Shown: positions 1 to 4,672 of the stretch, in pieces
Numbering within the stretch: position 1 is the stretch's first letter
Layout of the letters: every line of letters starts with the position of its first letter
Assembly (NCBI GenBank): GCA_947627585.1
Contig: CANQWP010000059.1
Span: 1-5,346 of the forward strand
Reading direction: 5' to 3'
Source: an uncultured Clostridia bacterium
GTDB taxonomy: Bacteria; Bacillota; Clostridia; Christensenellales; UBA1242
Length of the DNA stretch: 5,346 bases
Notes under the pieces: generated by a model
What the model saw: only the letters and a program-made list of their open reading frames with translations
What the model was told of the DNA's origin: nothing
Databases searched by the model: none
Translations under genes and position numbers: made by a program

Positions 1-555
1 CCTTGAAAGCTCGTCAACGCTGACAAGTCTGAAATCAAATCGCACGCATCTTGACAAAATTGTTTGCGGCAACTTGTGCACTTCTGTGGTCGCCAAAATG
101 AAGATGATGAATGGAGGTGGCTCTTCCAAAGTTTTGAGAAGCGCGTTGAACGCGCTGTCCGAAAGCATGTGAACTTCGTCGATGATATAGACCTTATATT
201 TTGCGCCGACAGGCATGAACTTCACTTTTTCGCGAATTTGGCGAATGTCGTCCACTTTGTTGTTTGAGGCCGCGTCAATTTCAATGATGTTTATGTCATT
301 TTCTTGTTCCAAGCGCTTGCAGTTTTCGCACTCACCGCACGCCGACCCATGAACCGGCGAGAGACAGTTGACCGACTTTGCAAAAATTTTCGCAACGCTG
401 GTCTTGCCCGTTCCGCGCGTGCCCGTGAAAAGATATGCATGGCCAATTTGGTCATTCATGATCTGGTTTTCAAGAGTCTTGGTGATGTGGTCTTGTCCAA
501 TCACCTCGTCAAACGTCTTTGGTCGATATTTTCGATAAAGTGCAACGTGTTCCAT
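1..555 (-). CDS. dnaX: DNA polymerase III subunit gamma/tau, N-terminal part (runs off left edge)
   Basis: This is the clamp-loader ATPase of the replisome, which loads the beta sliding clamp on DNA. I translated it by hand from an ATG at 553-555 and it stays open for 185 codons to the window edge, so the C-terminal part is missing. The N-terminus has the family signature YRKYRPKTFDEVIGQ (residues 7-21). Walker A is GTRGTGKT at 45-52. The zinc-module cysteines are C64, C73, C76 and C79, the same positions as in E. coli DnaX. The DAASNNKVDDIR segment starts at 94, Walker B is IIDEVHML at 124-131, the LLKTLEEPP stretch starts at 139, and the sensor-1/SRC region is LATTEVHKLPQTILSRC at 154-170. 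A modest ribosome site (AGGA at 565-568) precedes the ATG by 9 bases. The gene starts 36 bases after the tpiA stop with no clear promoter or terminator between, so it is probably co-transcribed with pgk-tpiA. Whether a gamma form is made by frameshifting cannot be seen here. Identity is essentially certain. Confidence 0.97.
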   Translation of the reverse strand, partial: MEHVALYRKYRPKTFDEVIGQDHITKTLENQIMNDQIGHAYLFTGTRGTGKTSVAKIFAKSVNCLSPVHGSACGECENCKRLEQENDINIIEIDAASNNKVDDIRQIREKVKFMPVGAKYKVYIIDEVHMLSDSAFNALLKTLEEPPPFIIFILATTEVHKLPQTILSRCVRFDFRLVSVDELSR

Positions 556-591
556 TCAAATTTTTCCTGTTTTCTTCTCTTTTCTCGTTTT

Positions 592-1305
592 TTAATAATT
601 CTCTCTTGCAATTAATGCGAACGTGTCAACGTCAAGGCAGGCGCCGCCCATCAGCACGCCGTCCAAACTTTCGTTGGTGATGATTTTTTTGTAGTTCTTC
701 AAGCCCACGCTTCCGCCATACACAATTGTGATGTTTTTTCCGGCTTTGGCGGAAAATTGTCCTTCAATTTCTTTTCGAATGATTTCCACCATCTTTGAAA
801 TATCTTTGTTTGTGGCGGTTTTGCCGGTGCCGATCGCCCAAATTGGCTCATATGCAATGACAACGCTTTCAATTTGTTTGCGCACAAAATTTTGCGTTTG
901 TTTGCTTTCGCGAATTTGCAAACTTTCGCCCACGCACAAAATCACTTTCAGTCCATTTGCAAGCGCCGTTTTGATTTTTTTGTTGATGGTCTTGTCGCTT
1001 TCTTTGAAAAGCCCTCTTCGGTCGCTGTGGCCAACAATCACATAGGTCGCGCCCAAGTCTTTGATCATTTTTGCGCTGATTTCGCCAGTGAAAGAGCCGC
1101 TCTCTTCCGCAGAGATGTTCTGCGCGCCAAACGCCACCTTGCTTCCGCTCAAAAACTCTTTTGCAAGCGAAAGATGAGTGAACGGCGGGCAAACAACAAT
1201 GTTGTTTCTTGCTCCGCGAGCCTTTGTGGCAAGCGTCATTGCATAGGTCTTGAACTCGCTTGGCGTTGTGTTCATTTTGAAATTTCCAATGATAAGTTTT
1301 TTCAT
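592..1305 (-). CDS. tpiA: Triosephosphate isomerase, with two unusual features
   Basis: This cytoplasmic glycolytic enzyme interconverts dihydroxyacetone phosphate and glyceraldehyde 3-phosphate. It has 237 residues; the family is usually near 250. The start (ATG at 1303-1305) is fixed by a strong GGAGGT site at 1311-1316, 5 bases upstream. Family motifs are in order: NFKMN with N8 and K10 (substrate lysine), FGAQN at 59-63, catalytic H93 in GHSDRR, CVGE at 124-127, catalytic E153 in AYEPIWAIGTGKTAT (loop 6), and the phosphate-binding YGGSV (196-200) and GG (220-221). Two things are odd. The glutamate normally following GHS is Asp (D95). The linker between RKQIESV and VIAYEP is about 12 residues shorter than in E. 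coli TIM. The catalytic Lys, His and Glu are all kept, so the enzyme is probably active. It lies 69 bases after pgk and 36 bases before dnaX, and is probably expressed from the pgk promoter. Confidence 0.96.
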   Translation of the reverse strand: MKKLIIGNFKMNTTPSEFKTYAMTLATKARGARNNIVVCPPFTHLSLAKEFLSGSKVAFGAQNISAEESGSFTGEISAKMIKDLGATYVIVGHSDRRGLFKESDKTINKKIKTALANGLKVILCVGESLQIRESKQTQNFVRKQIESVVIAYEPIWAIGTGKTATNKDISKMVEIIRKEIEGQFSAKAGKNITIVYGGSVGLKNYKKIITNESLDGVLMGGACLDVDTFALIARENY

Positions 1306-1340
1306 GCGCTACCTCCGCTTTTCTTATTCTTTATTCCCCT

Positions 1341-1363
1341 TTTTTGCGCTTTGTGTGCAAAAA
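1341..1363 (-). other. Hairpin in the pgk-tpiA spacer
   Basis: The 69-base gap between pgk and tpiA contains a stem of 9 paired positions (1341-1349 with 1355-1363) around a 5-base loop. On the transcribed (minus) strand it has one A-C mismatch. The bases after it on that strand are purine-rich (AGGGGAATAAAG), with no U tract, so it is not an intrinsic terminator. It may be only an mRNA structure or a processing/stability element. Function is unknown. Confidence 0.35.
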
Positions 1364-1374
1364 GTTTCGAAAAA

Positions 1375-2544
1375 TCAAATTGAATCAATAACTTCAATTG
1401 CCGGCAAAGTCTTTCCTTCCATAAGTTTCATGCTTGCGCCGCCGCCCGTGGAAAGATGGCTAATTTTGTCCGATACGCCCGCTTCCTCAATTGCGCTGAC
1501 GCTGTCGCCGCCGCCCACAATGGAATATGCCCCGCTCTTTGCCACCGCTTTGGCAAGTTTCACTGTGCCTTTGCGGAAATATGAGTCTTCATATTTTCCA
1601 ACAGGCCCATTCCAAATGATTTGTTTGGCTTTTGCAATTTCTTGGCTGAAAAGTTGGATTGTTTTTGGTCCAATGTCCAATCCAATTGCATCGCCTTCAA
1701 TTTCGGGCCTTCTGACTTTTCTTGTTCTGCCGTTTTCCACCACAACGTGATCGACCGGCAACAAAATTTTGATGCCTTTTTCTTTTGCGCGCTCCAAAAT
1801 GGCTTTTGCCTCGCCGACAAGGTCATGCGAGACAATGCTCTTTCCAATCGAAATGCCCTCTGCCTGCAAAAATGTGTATGCCATTCCGCCGCCGATCAAA
1901 ATTGTGTCAGCCATGTCCAAAACGTTGTTGATGAGTGTCAGTTTGTCGTCCACTTTGGCGCCGCCAAAGATTGCCACAAACGGATGTGCCGGTTTTTTGA
2001 ACGCCTCGTCAAAAACTTTGAGTTCTTTTTCGATCAAAAAGCCGATTGCGTTTGGTTTTTTCAGTGCCACGCCATAGTTTGACGCTTGTTTTCTGTGTGC
2101 CACGCCAAAAGCATCGTCAACATATATGTCACACAAATTTGCAAGCTCTCTGACAAACGCCGGACTGTTTTCCGTCTCGCCGTTTTCAAAGCGCAAGTTC
2201 TCCAAGAGCAAAATTTCGCCGTTTTTCAGTTTTGCAACGGCTTCGTCCACTTCTGGCCCAATCACTTTGCTGGAAAACTTTACGCGATTTGGGAAATGCT
2301 TCATAAGATAGACCGCCACAGGAAAAAGCGACAAATATTTGTCAAAACCCTTTGGCCTGCCAAGGTGCGAGCAAACAATCAGCCTTGCACCTTTTTGAAT
2401 GAGATATGAAATTGTCGGCAGCGCCGCATCGATGCGTGCCGGATTCAAAATGTCTCCCCAATGATCAAGAGGCACATTGAAATCACAGCGCAAAAGAACG
2501 CGCTTGCCTTTGAAATCCTTGATTTCTCGAATTGTTTTTTTCAT
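1375..2544 (-). CDS. pgk: Phosphoglycerate kinase
   Basis: This cytoplasmic enzyme makes ATP and 3-phosphoglycerate from 1,3-bisphosphoglycerate and ADP. Its 389 residues match the usual family length of about 390-400. N-terminal substrate-side motifs are RCDFNVP (19-25), R37 in the NPARIDAALPTI segment, HLGRP (60-64), ENLRF (115-119) and DDAFGVAHR (143-151). C-terminal nucleotide-side motifs are GGAKVDDK (194-201), GGGMAYTFL from 218, DIGPKTI (290-296), WNGPVGKYE (311-319), GGGDS (344-348) and STGGGASMKLMEGK (365-378). Substitutions such as Cys in RCDFNVP and Val in WNGPVG are minor. The start ATG (2542-2544) has only a weak ribosome site: GGTGG at 2548-2552, just 3 bases away. A good promoter lies directly upstream (2566-2594). 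It is the first gene of a probable pgk-tpiA-dnaX operon; no other glycolytic gene is in the window. Confidence 0.97.
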   Translation of the reverse strand: MKKTIREIKDFKGKRVLLRCDFNVPLDHWGDILNPARIDAALPTISYLIQKGARLIVCSHLGRPKGFDKYLSLFPVAVYLMKHFPNRVKFSSKVIGPEVDEAVAKLKNGEILLLENLRFENGETENSPAFVRELANLCDIYVDDAFGVAHRKQASNYGVALKKPNAIGFLIEKELKVFDEAFKKPAHPFVAIFGGAKVDDKLTLINNVLDMADTILIGGGMAYTFLQAEGISIGKSIVSHDLVGEAKAILERAKEKGIKILLPVDHVVVENGRTRKVRRPEIEGDAIGLDIGPKTIQLFSQEIAKAKQIIWNGPVGKYEDSYFRKGTVKLAKAVAKSGAYSIVGGGDSVSAIEEAGVSDKISHLSTGGGASMKLMEGKTLPAIEVIDSI

Positions 2545-2565
2545 GTTCCACCAACTTTCAAGGAT

Positions 2566-2594
2566 ATTTTAACACCAAAGCATAAGATTTTCAA
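2566..2594 (-). promoter_or_regulatory. Extended -10 sigma-70-type promoter of pgk
   Basis: Read on the minus strand, a -35 box TTGAAA (2589-2594) is followed after exactly 17 bases by a -10 box TAAAAT (2566-2571). The -10 is preceded by TGT, giving a TGN extended -10. Transcription should start near 2559, leaving a leader of only about 15 bases before the pgk ATG. It should drive pgk, tpiA and probably dnaX. Confidence 0.75.
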
Positions 2595-2649
2595 AACAAT
2601 TTCAAATCAAAAGAGAAAAGTTATAGAAAAGATTTCATTTAAGTTAAGA

Positions 2650-2681
2650 CAAATAAAAAAAGGAAGACGTTTTTCTTCCTT
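2650..2681 (-). terminator. Intrinsic terminator after the 123-residue gene
   Basis: On the minus strand an 8-bp stem (AAGGAAGA at 2674-2681 region pairing with TCTTCCTT at 2660-2667 region) encloses a 6-base loop and is followed by the T-rich run TTTTTATTTG (2650-2659). It begins 5 bases past the stop codon of the 123-residue gene and lies upstream of the pgk promoter, so it separates the two transcription units. Confidence 0.8.
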
Positions 2682-2686
2682 AATTT

Positions 2687-3058
2687 TCATTTTGTTTTTT
2701 GAATTTCTTTCGCACTTACATAAGAAAGAGGCTCAACTTTGCAAGTCTGGAACGTTTTGTACTGTCCAAAAATTTTTTTGTTTTCTTCTTGTGTCAATTC
2801 TCTAAGTGGCTCTTCGACCAAAAATTCCACATCATAGCCATTCACAGTCAAAGAAATTTCAAACTTAACCTCTTTGCCACCGGTCTCATGCTCTTGCATT
2901 TGAATTGCGCGTTTGTTGACAAGCTTGATCATTTTTGAGCGCAACAAAAGCATCCTAAGTTCATGCTCTTTGTCACTTTCTCTGTCCATTTTTGTTGTCA
3001 CTTTTTGAAGTTTTTTCTCAAATTTTGCTTTCGCTTTTTGCGCGTCATATTTTTTCAT
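2687..3058 (-). CDS. Hypothetical protein, 123 residues, charged helical N-terminus
   Basis: I do not recognise this protein. Residues 1-58 are rich in Lys, Glu and Arg (MKKYDAQKAKAKFEKK, then ESDKEHELRMLLLRSK) and look like a long, possibly coiled-coil helix. Residues 60-82 resemble a beta hairpin (VKFEISLTVNGYDVEFL), followed by a charged tail ending in Lys. There is no signal peptide, membrane segment or metal-binding cluster, so it is probably cytoplasmic. The frame stays open back to an ATG at 3154, but I place the start at 3056-3058. A ribosome site AAGGTGA (3064-3070) sits 5 bases upstream, and a promoter at 3078-3106 lies inside the longer version, which would also overlap the dus gene. 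The gene has its own promoter and terminator, so it is a single-gene unit between dus and pgk. It is real on expression signals and codon pattern; its function is unknown. Confidence 0.8.
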   Translation of the reverse strand: MKKYDAQKAKAKFEKKLQKVTTKMDRESDKEHELRMLLLRSKMIKLVNKRAIQMQEHETGGKEVKFEISLTVNGYDVEFLVEEPLRELTQEENKKIFGQYKTFQTCKVEPLSYVSAKEIQKTK

Positions 3059-3063
3059 TTCTT

Positions 3064-3070
3064 TCACCTT
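3064..3070 (-). promoter_or_regulatory. Ribosome binding site that fixes the 123-residue start
   Basis: AAGGTGA on the minus strand lies 5 bases before the ATG at 3056-3058. No comparable site serves the upstream ATG at 3154, which is also upstream of the promoter and so would not be in the transcript. Confidence 0.75.
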
Positions 3071-3077
3071 CCAAAAG

Positions 3078-3106
3078 ATTCTATCACACAAAACGCAGCT
3101 TGTCAA
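3078..3106 (-). promoter_or_regulatory. Strong extended -10 promoter of the 123-residue gene
   Basis: On the minus strand a consensus -35 TTGACA (3101-3106) is followed by a 17-base spacer and TAGAAT (3078-3083). A TGA precedes the -10 box, giving a TGN extended -10. The predicted start is near 3071, for a leader of about 13 bases that just holds the ribosome site. It lies immediately after the dus stop codon (3115-3117). This is the closest match to consensus in the window and suggests substantial expression. Confidence 0.85.
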
Positions 3107-3114
3107 TAGGCAAA

Positions 3115-4041
3115 TCAAGATTTTTTCCAAAAATTTTCCAAAATTTGAACGCACCTGTCAACATCGTCGCACGTCGCCAATTGTTGCCTCACGGAAGATG
3201 CCATCTCAAGCCCGGTCGCATACCACAAAAGATGTTTTCGAATGTATGTTTGAAGCCACTTTTCGTCAAAATCTTCACGCAAAATTGCGATGTGTCTTTC
3301 AAGAGCGGCGGATTTGTCAATCTTGACATTCAAATTTTTGAGTTCAGAGAAAATCCATGGCCTGCCAAGGCTTGCACGCCCAATCATCACGCCGTCAACA
3401 CCCGTCTTTTGCATTTCCAGCAAACTTTTCTCGTCCACCACATCGCCGTTGCCAATCACCGGAATGTGCAGTTTGGCTTTGACCGACGCAATGGCGTCAT
3501 AGTCCGCCTTGCCGCTGTAGCCCTGCGCCACCGTGCGCGCATGAAACGTCACAAAGTCTGCCCCGCTTTCTTCGCACATCTTTGCAAATTCCAAAAAGTT
3601 TTCTTTTTTGTTCCCTTTTCGAAATTTGACTGAGACCATTTTGTTTGTGTTTCTTTTGCATGTCGAAATGATTTCGCTGGCAAGCGGAAGATTGTCCATA
3701 AGCGCTGCGCCCTCGCCATTTTTGACAATCTTTGGCGCTGGACAGCCCATGTTGATGTCAAAACTGTCAAATTTTTCAAGAAGAGGACTTTTCACTGCTC
3801 GCGCCAAAAACTCCGGCTCGTAACCGAAGATTTGTGCCATTTTTGTTTTTTCGCTTGGCGTGGTCAAAGTCATAAACTCCGTCTTTTGAGGGTTGTGCTG
3901 CATCGCGCGCGCCGAAAGCATTTCTGTCACCGTCACATCAGCGCCAAAATCGCTTGCCACCGCGCGAAAGCCAACATCTGTCACCCCCGCCATTGGAGCA
4001 AGAAAGAAAGGAAATTCAAAATCTTTTTCGCCAATTTTCAT
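3115..4041 (-). CDS. dus: tRNA-dihydrouridine synthase, DusB-like
   Basis: This FMN-dependent enzyme reduces specific uridines in the tRNA D-loop region to dihydrouridine. It has 308 residues, slightly short for the family. The N-terminal FMN/TIM-barrel part shows APMAGVTD (15-22) and then DINMGCPAPK with the catalytic Cys at 100. K139 in VKFRKG and H167/R169 in FHART are the expected FMN and substrate residues. IGNGDV (196-201) and VMIGRASLGRPWIF (218-231) bind the flavin phosphate. The helical C-terminal domain starts with RKHLLWYATGL (268-278). The motif set is closest to DusB, but subfamily and target uridine are uncertain. The start MKIGEKDFEF aligns with known Dus N-termini, and the next Met (17) would cut the conserved APMAG. 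There is no ribosome site, and a TATAAT box ends 6 bases before the ATG, so the mRNA is probably leaderless. No terminator follows, so transcription may run on into the 123-residue gene. Confidence 0.94.
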   Translation of the reverse strand: MKIGEKDFEFPFFLAPMAGVTDVGFRAVASDFGADVTVTEMLSARAMQHNPQKTEFMTLTTPSEKTKMAQIFGYEPEFLARAVKSPLLEKFDSFDINMGCPAPKIVKNGEGAALMDNLPLASEIISTCKRNTNKMVSVKFRKGNKKENFLEFAKMCEESGADFVTFHARTVAQGYSGKADYDAIASVKAKLHIPVIGNGDVVDEKSLLEMQKTGVDGVMIGRASLGRPWIFSELKNLNVKIDKSAALERHIAILREDFDEKWLQTYIRKHLLWYATGLEMASSVRQQLATCDDVDRCVQILENFWKKS

Positions 4042-4047
4042 GATGAA

Positions 4048-4076
4048 ATTATATCACAAGTTTCTTTCAAAGCCAA
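4048..4076 (-). promoter_or_regulatory. Extended -10 promoter of dus, predicting a leaderless transcript
   Basis: On the minus strand a perfect -10 TATAAT (4048-4053) is preceded by TGA (extended -10). A weaker -35, TTGGCT (4 of 6 consensus bases), lies 17 bases upstream at 4071-4076. Only six bases separate the -10 from the dus ATG, so the usual start distance of about 7 bases places transcription start on the A of the ATG (4041). Confidence 0.7.
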
Positions 4077-4127
4077 AGATAATTTCATTCTTCAAACAAA
4101 TCTTCTTCTTTTAATATGTGATTTTGT

Positions 4128-4167
4128 CCAGCGGAGATTCTTCGCTTGCGCTCAGGATGACATGAAA
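4128..4167 (+). repeat. Dispersed intergenic repeat, copy A
   Basis: This 40-base unit matches copy C (4250-4289) at 38 of 40 positions in the same orientation. The core at 4134-4162 runs from gagattcttc through gcttgcgctc to aggatgaca. Repeats of this general kind (GAGAT-CTTCG...CTCAGGATGACA) are known from intergenic regions of many bacteria. Copy B lies 13 bases on in inverted orientation and can pair with it. Confidence 0.85.
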
Positions 4168-4175
4168 GAACGACT

Positions 4176-4213
4176 TGTCATTCTGAATGAAGCGAAGCGG
4201 AATGAAGAATCTC
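4176..4213 (-). repeat. Dispersed intergenic repeat, copy B (inverted, longer variant)
   Basis: Read on the minus strand, this 38-base unit begins gagattcttc and ends agaatgaca, the same ends as copy A. Its middle is attcc-gcttcgcttc-attc, nine bases longer than A or C. With copy A it makes an imperfect fold-back: a 10-bp outer arm (4134-4143 with 4204-4213), a mismatched centre, and a 9-position inner arm with one G-U (4154-4162 with 4176-4184), around a 13-base loop. Confidence 0.8.
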
Positions 4214-4249
4214 AATAAGTCAGGGCCTTTGCCGAAGAAAGCTGTTTGA

Positions 4250-4289
4250 CCAGCGGAGATCCTTCGCCTGCGCTCAGGATGACATGAAA
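4250..4289 (+). repeat. Dispersed intergenic repeat, copy C
   Basis: This is a direct repeat of copy A with two T-to-C differences: one in the gagatccttc arm and one in gcctgcgctc. The match extends past the core on both sides (ccagcg before, tgaaa after), so A and C share a larger unit than B does. Confidence 0.85.
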
Positions 4290-4330
4290 TAGGGGCACAC
4301 CTTGGCGAACATTCGAAAAATATCATTACA

Positions 4331-4354
4331 AAAAAAGAGCTTCGGCTCTTTTTT
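4331..4354 (-). terminator. Intrinsic terminator of hup (possibly bidirectional)
   Basis: A perfect 10-bp stem (4331-4340 with 4345-4354) encloses a 4-base loop. On the minus strand it reads AAAAAAGAGC-CGAA-GCTCTTTTTT and runs into a T tract. The last base of the hup TGA stop codon is the first base of the stem. On the plus strand the loop is the ultra-stable C(UUCG)G tetraloop, also followed by T-rich sequence, so it could stop transcription both ways. Confidence 0.9.
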
Positions 4355-4620
4355 CAATTTTTTGCAAACTTTCCAAAACTTTTGAAAGCGACACTTCGTT
4401 TTGGTGGTGCAACATAAAAACGCTTGGTCTGCGGATTGAGATATTTTCTCGCCTTGCGCTCTTTCATGGAAAACCTTCCAAAATCGCGCAGCGCAATCTC
4501 TCCGCCTTTTGAGCACACTTCAAAAATCGTGTCTTTGAAAGTGGAAAGAAAAAGGTCGCATTTTGCTTTTGAAAGGTTTGTCCTCTTCGCTAAAATTTCC
4601 ACAAATTCTTGTTTGTTCAT
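4354..4620 (-). CDS. hup: HU-family nucleoid DNA-binding protein
   Basis: This small histone-like protein works as a dimer, bending and compacting DNA. Its 88 residues match the usual length of about 90. The N-terminus MNKQEFVEILAKRTNLSKAK fits the helical dimerisation half. Next come GGEIALRDFGRFSMKERKAR (39-58), the beta saddle with the usual GFG-x-F turn changed to DFGRF, and the arm LNPQTKRFYVAPPKRSVAF with the DNA-intercalating proline at P63. The C-terminus KSFGKFAKN is the typical basic end. Two cysteines (C21, C36) are uncommon in HU. The frame continues upstream to an ATG at 4650, but the start at 4618-4620 fits both the family N-terminus and an AAGGAGG site 6 bases upstream. It begins 52 bases after the SpoVB-like gene with no convincing promoter between, so it is probably co-transcribed with it. 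HU is more likely than IHF given the lineage and lone copy. Confidence 0.92.
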   Translation of the reverse strand: MNKQEFVEILAKRTNLSKAKCDLFLSTFKDTIFEVCSKGGEIALRDFGRFSMKERKARKYLNPQTKRFYVAPPKRSVAFKSFGKFAKN

Positions 4621-4626
4621 TTTCAG

Positions 4627-4633
4627 CCTCCTT
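4627..4633 (-). promoter_or_regulatory. Consensus ribosome binding site of hup
   Basis: AAGGAGG on the minus strand, 6 bases before the ATG at 4618-4620, decides this start over the in-frame ATG at 4650 and agrees with the conserved HU N-terminus. It also shows that the organism uses ordinary Shine-Dalgarno initiation, which makes its absence before dus notable. Confidence 0.9.
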
Positions 4634-4672
4634 GAAAAGATGTTTGACACTTGAAACTTTTTTAAACGCGCC

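Larger units (their letters stand above)
4054..4330. other. Gene-free intergenic stretch between hup and dus
   Basis: Apart from the dus -35 region and three repeat copies, listed separately, I see no gene, RNA or attachment site here. The sequence lies downstream of the hup terminator and upstream of the predicted dus start. It is therefore probably little transcribed, which is a common position for dispersed intergenic repeats. The open frame across it encodes only peptides typical of such repeats. Confidence 0.6.

Noticed and set aside
874..1383. A 169-codon plus-strand frame opposite tpiA, and similar long plus-strand frames elsewhere
   Set aside because: They lie antisense to well-identified genes, have no family features, and arise from the codon pattern of the minus-strand genes.
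3059..3154. Longer 155-residue version of the hypothetical gene starting at 3154
   Set aside because: The extra 32 residues overlap the end of dus and contain the gene's own promoter. The ATG at 3056-3058 has a proper ribosome site.
4128..4289. CRISPR array
   Set aside because: There are only three units, of mixed orientation and differing length with irregular spacing, and no cas genes nearby.
4111..4326. A 71-codon minus-strand frame across the repeat cluster
   Set aside because: Its translation (CHPERRRRIS..., VILSASEES) is the familiar spurious peptide produced by this repeat family. It has no ribosome site and repeats its own sequence with the DNA repeats.
4621..4650. Longer 98-residue HU starting at 4650
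   Set aside because: The extra ten residues precede the conserved HU N-terminus MNKQEFV and cover the AAGGAGG site, which serves the ATG at 4618-4620.
4621..4672. A separate promoter for hup in the spacer after the SpoVB-like gene
   Set aside because: Only weak boxes are present (for example TTTAAA with no acceptable -35), so co-transcription with the upstream gene is the simpler reading.
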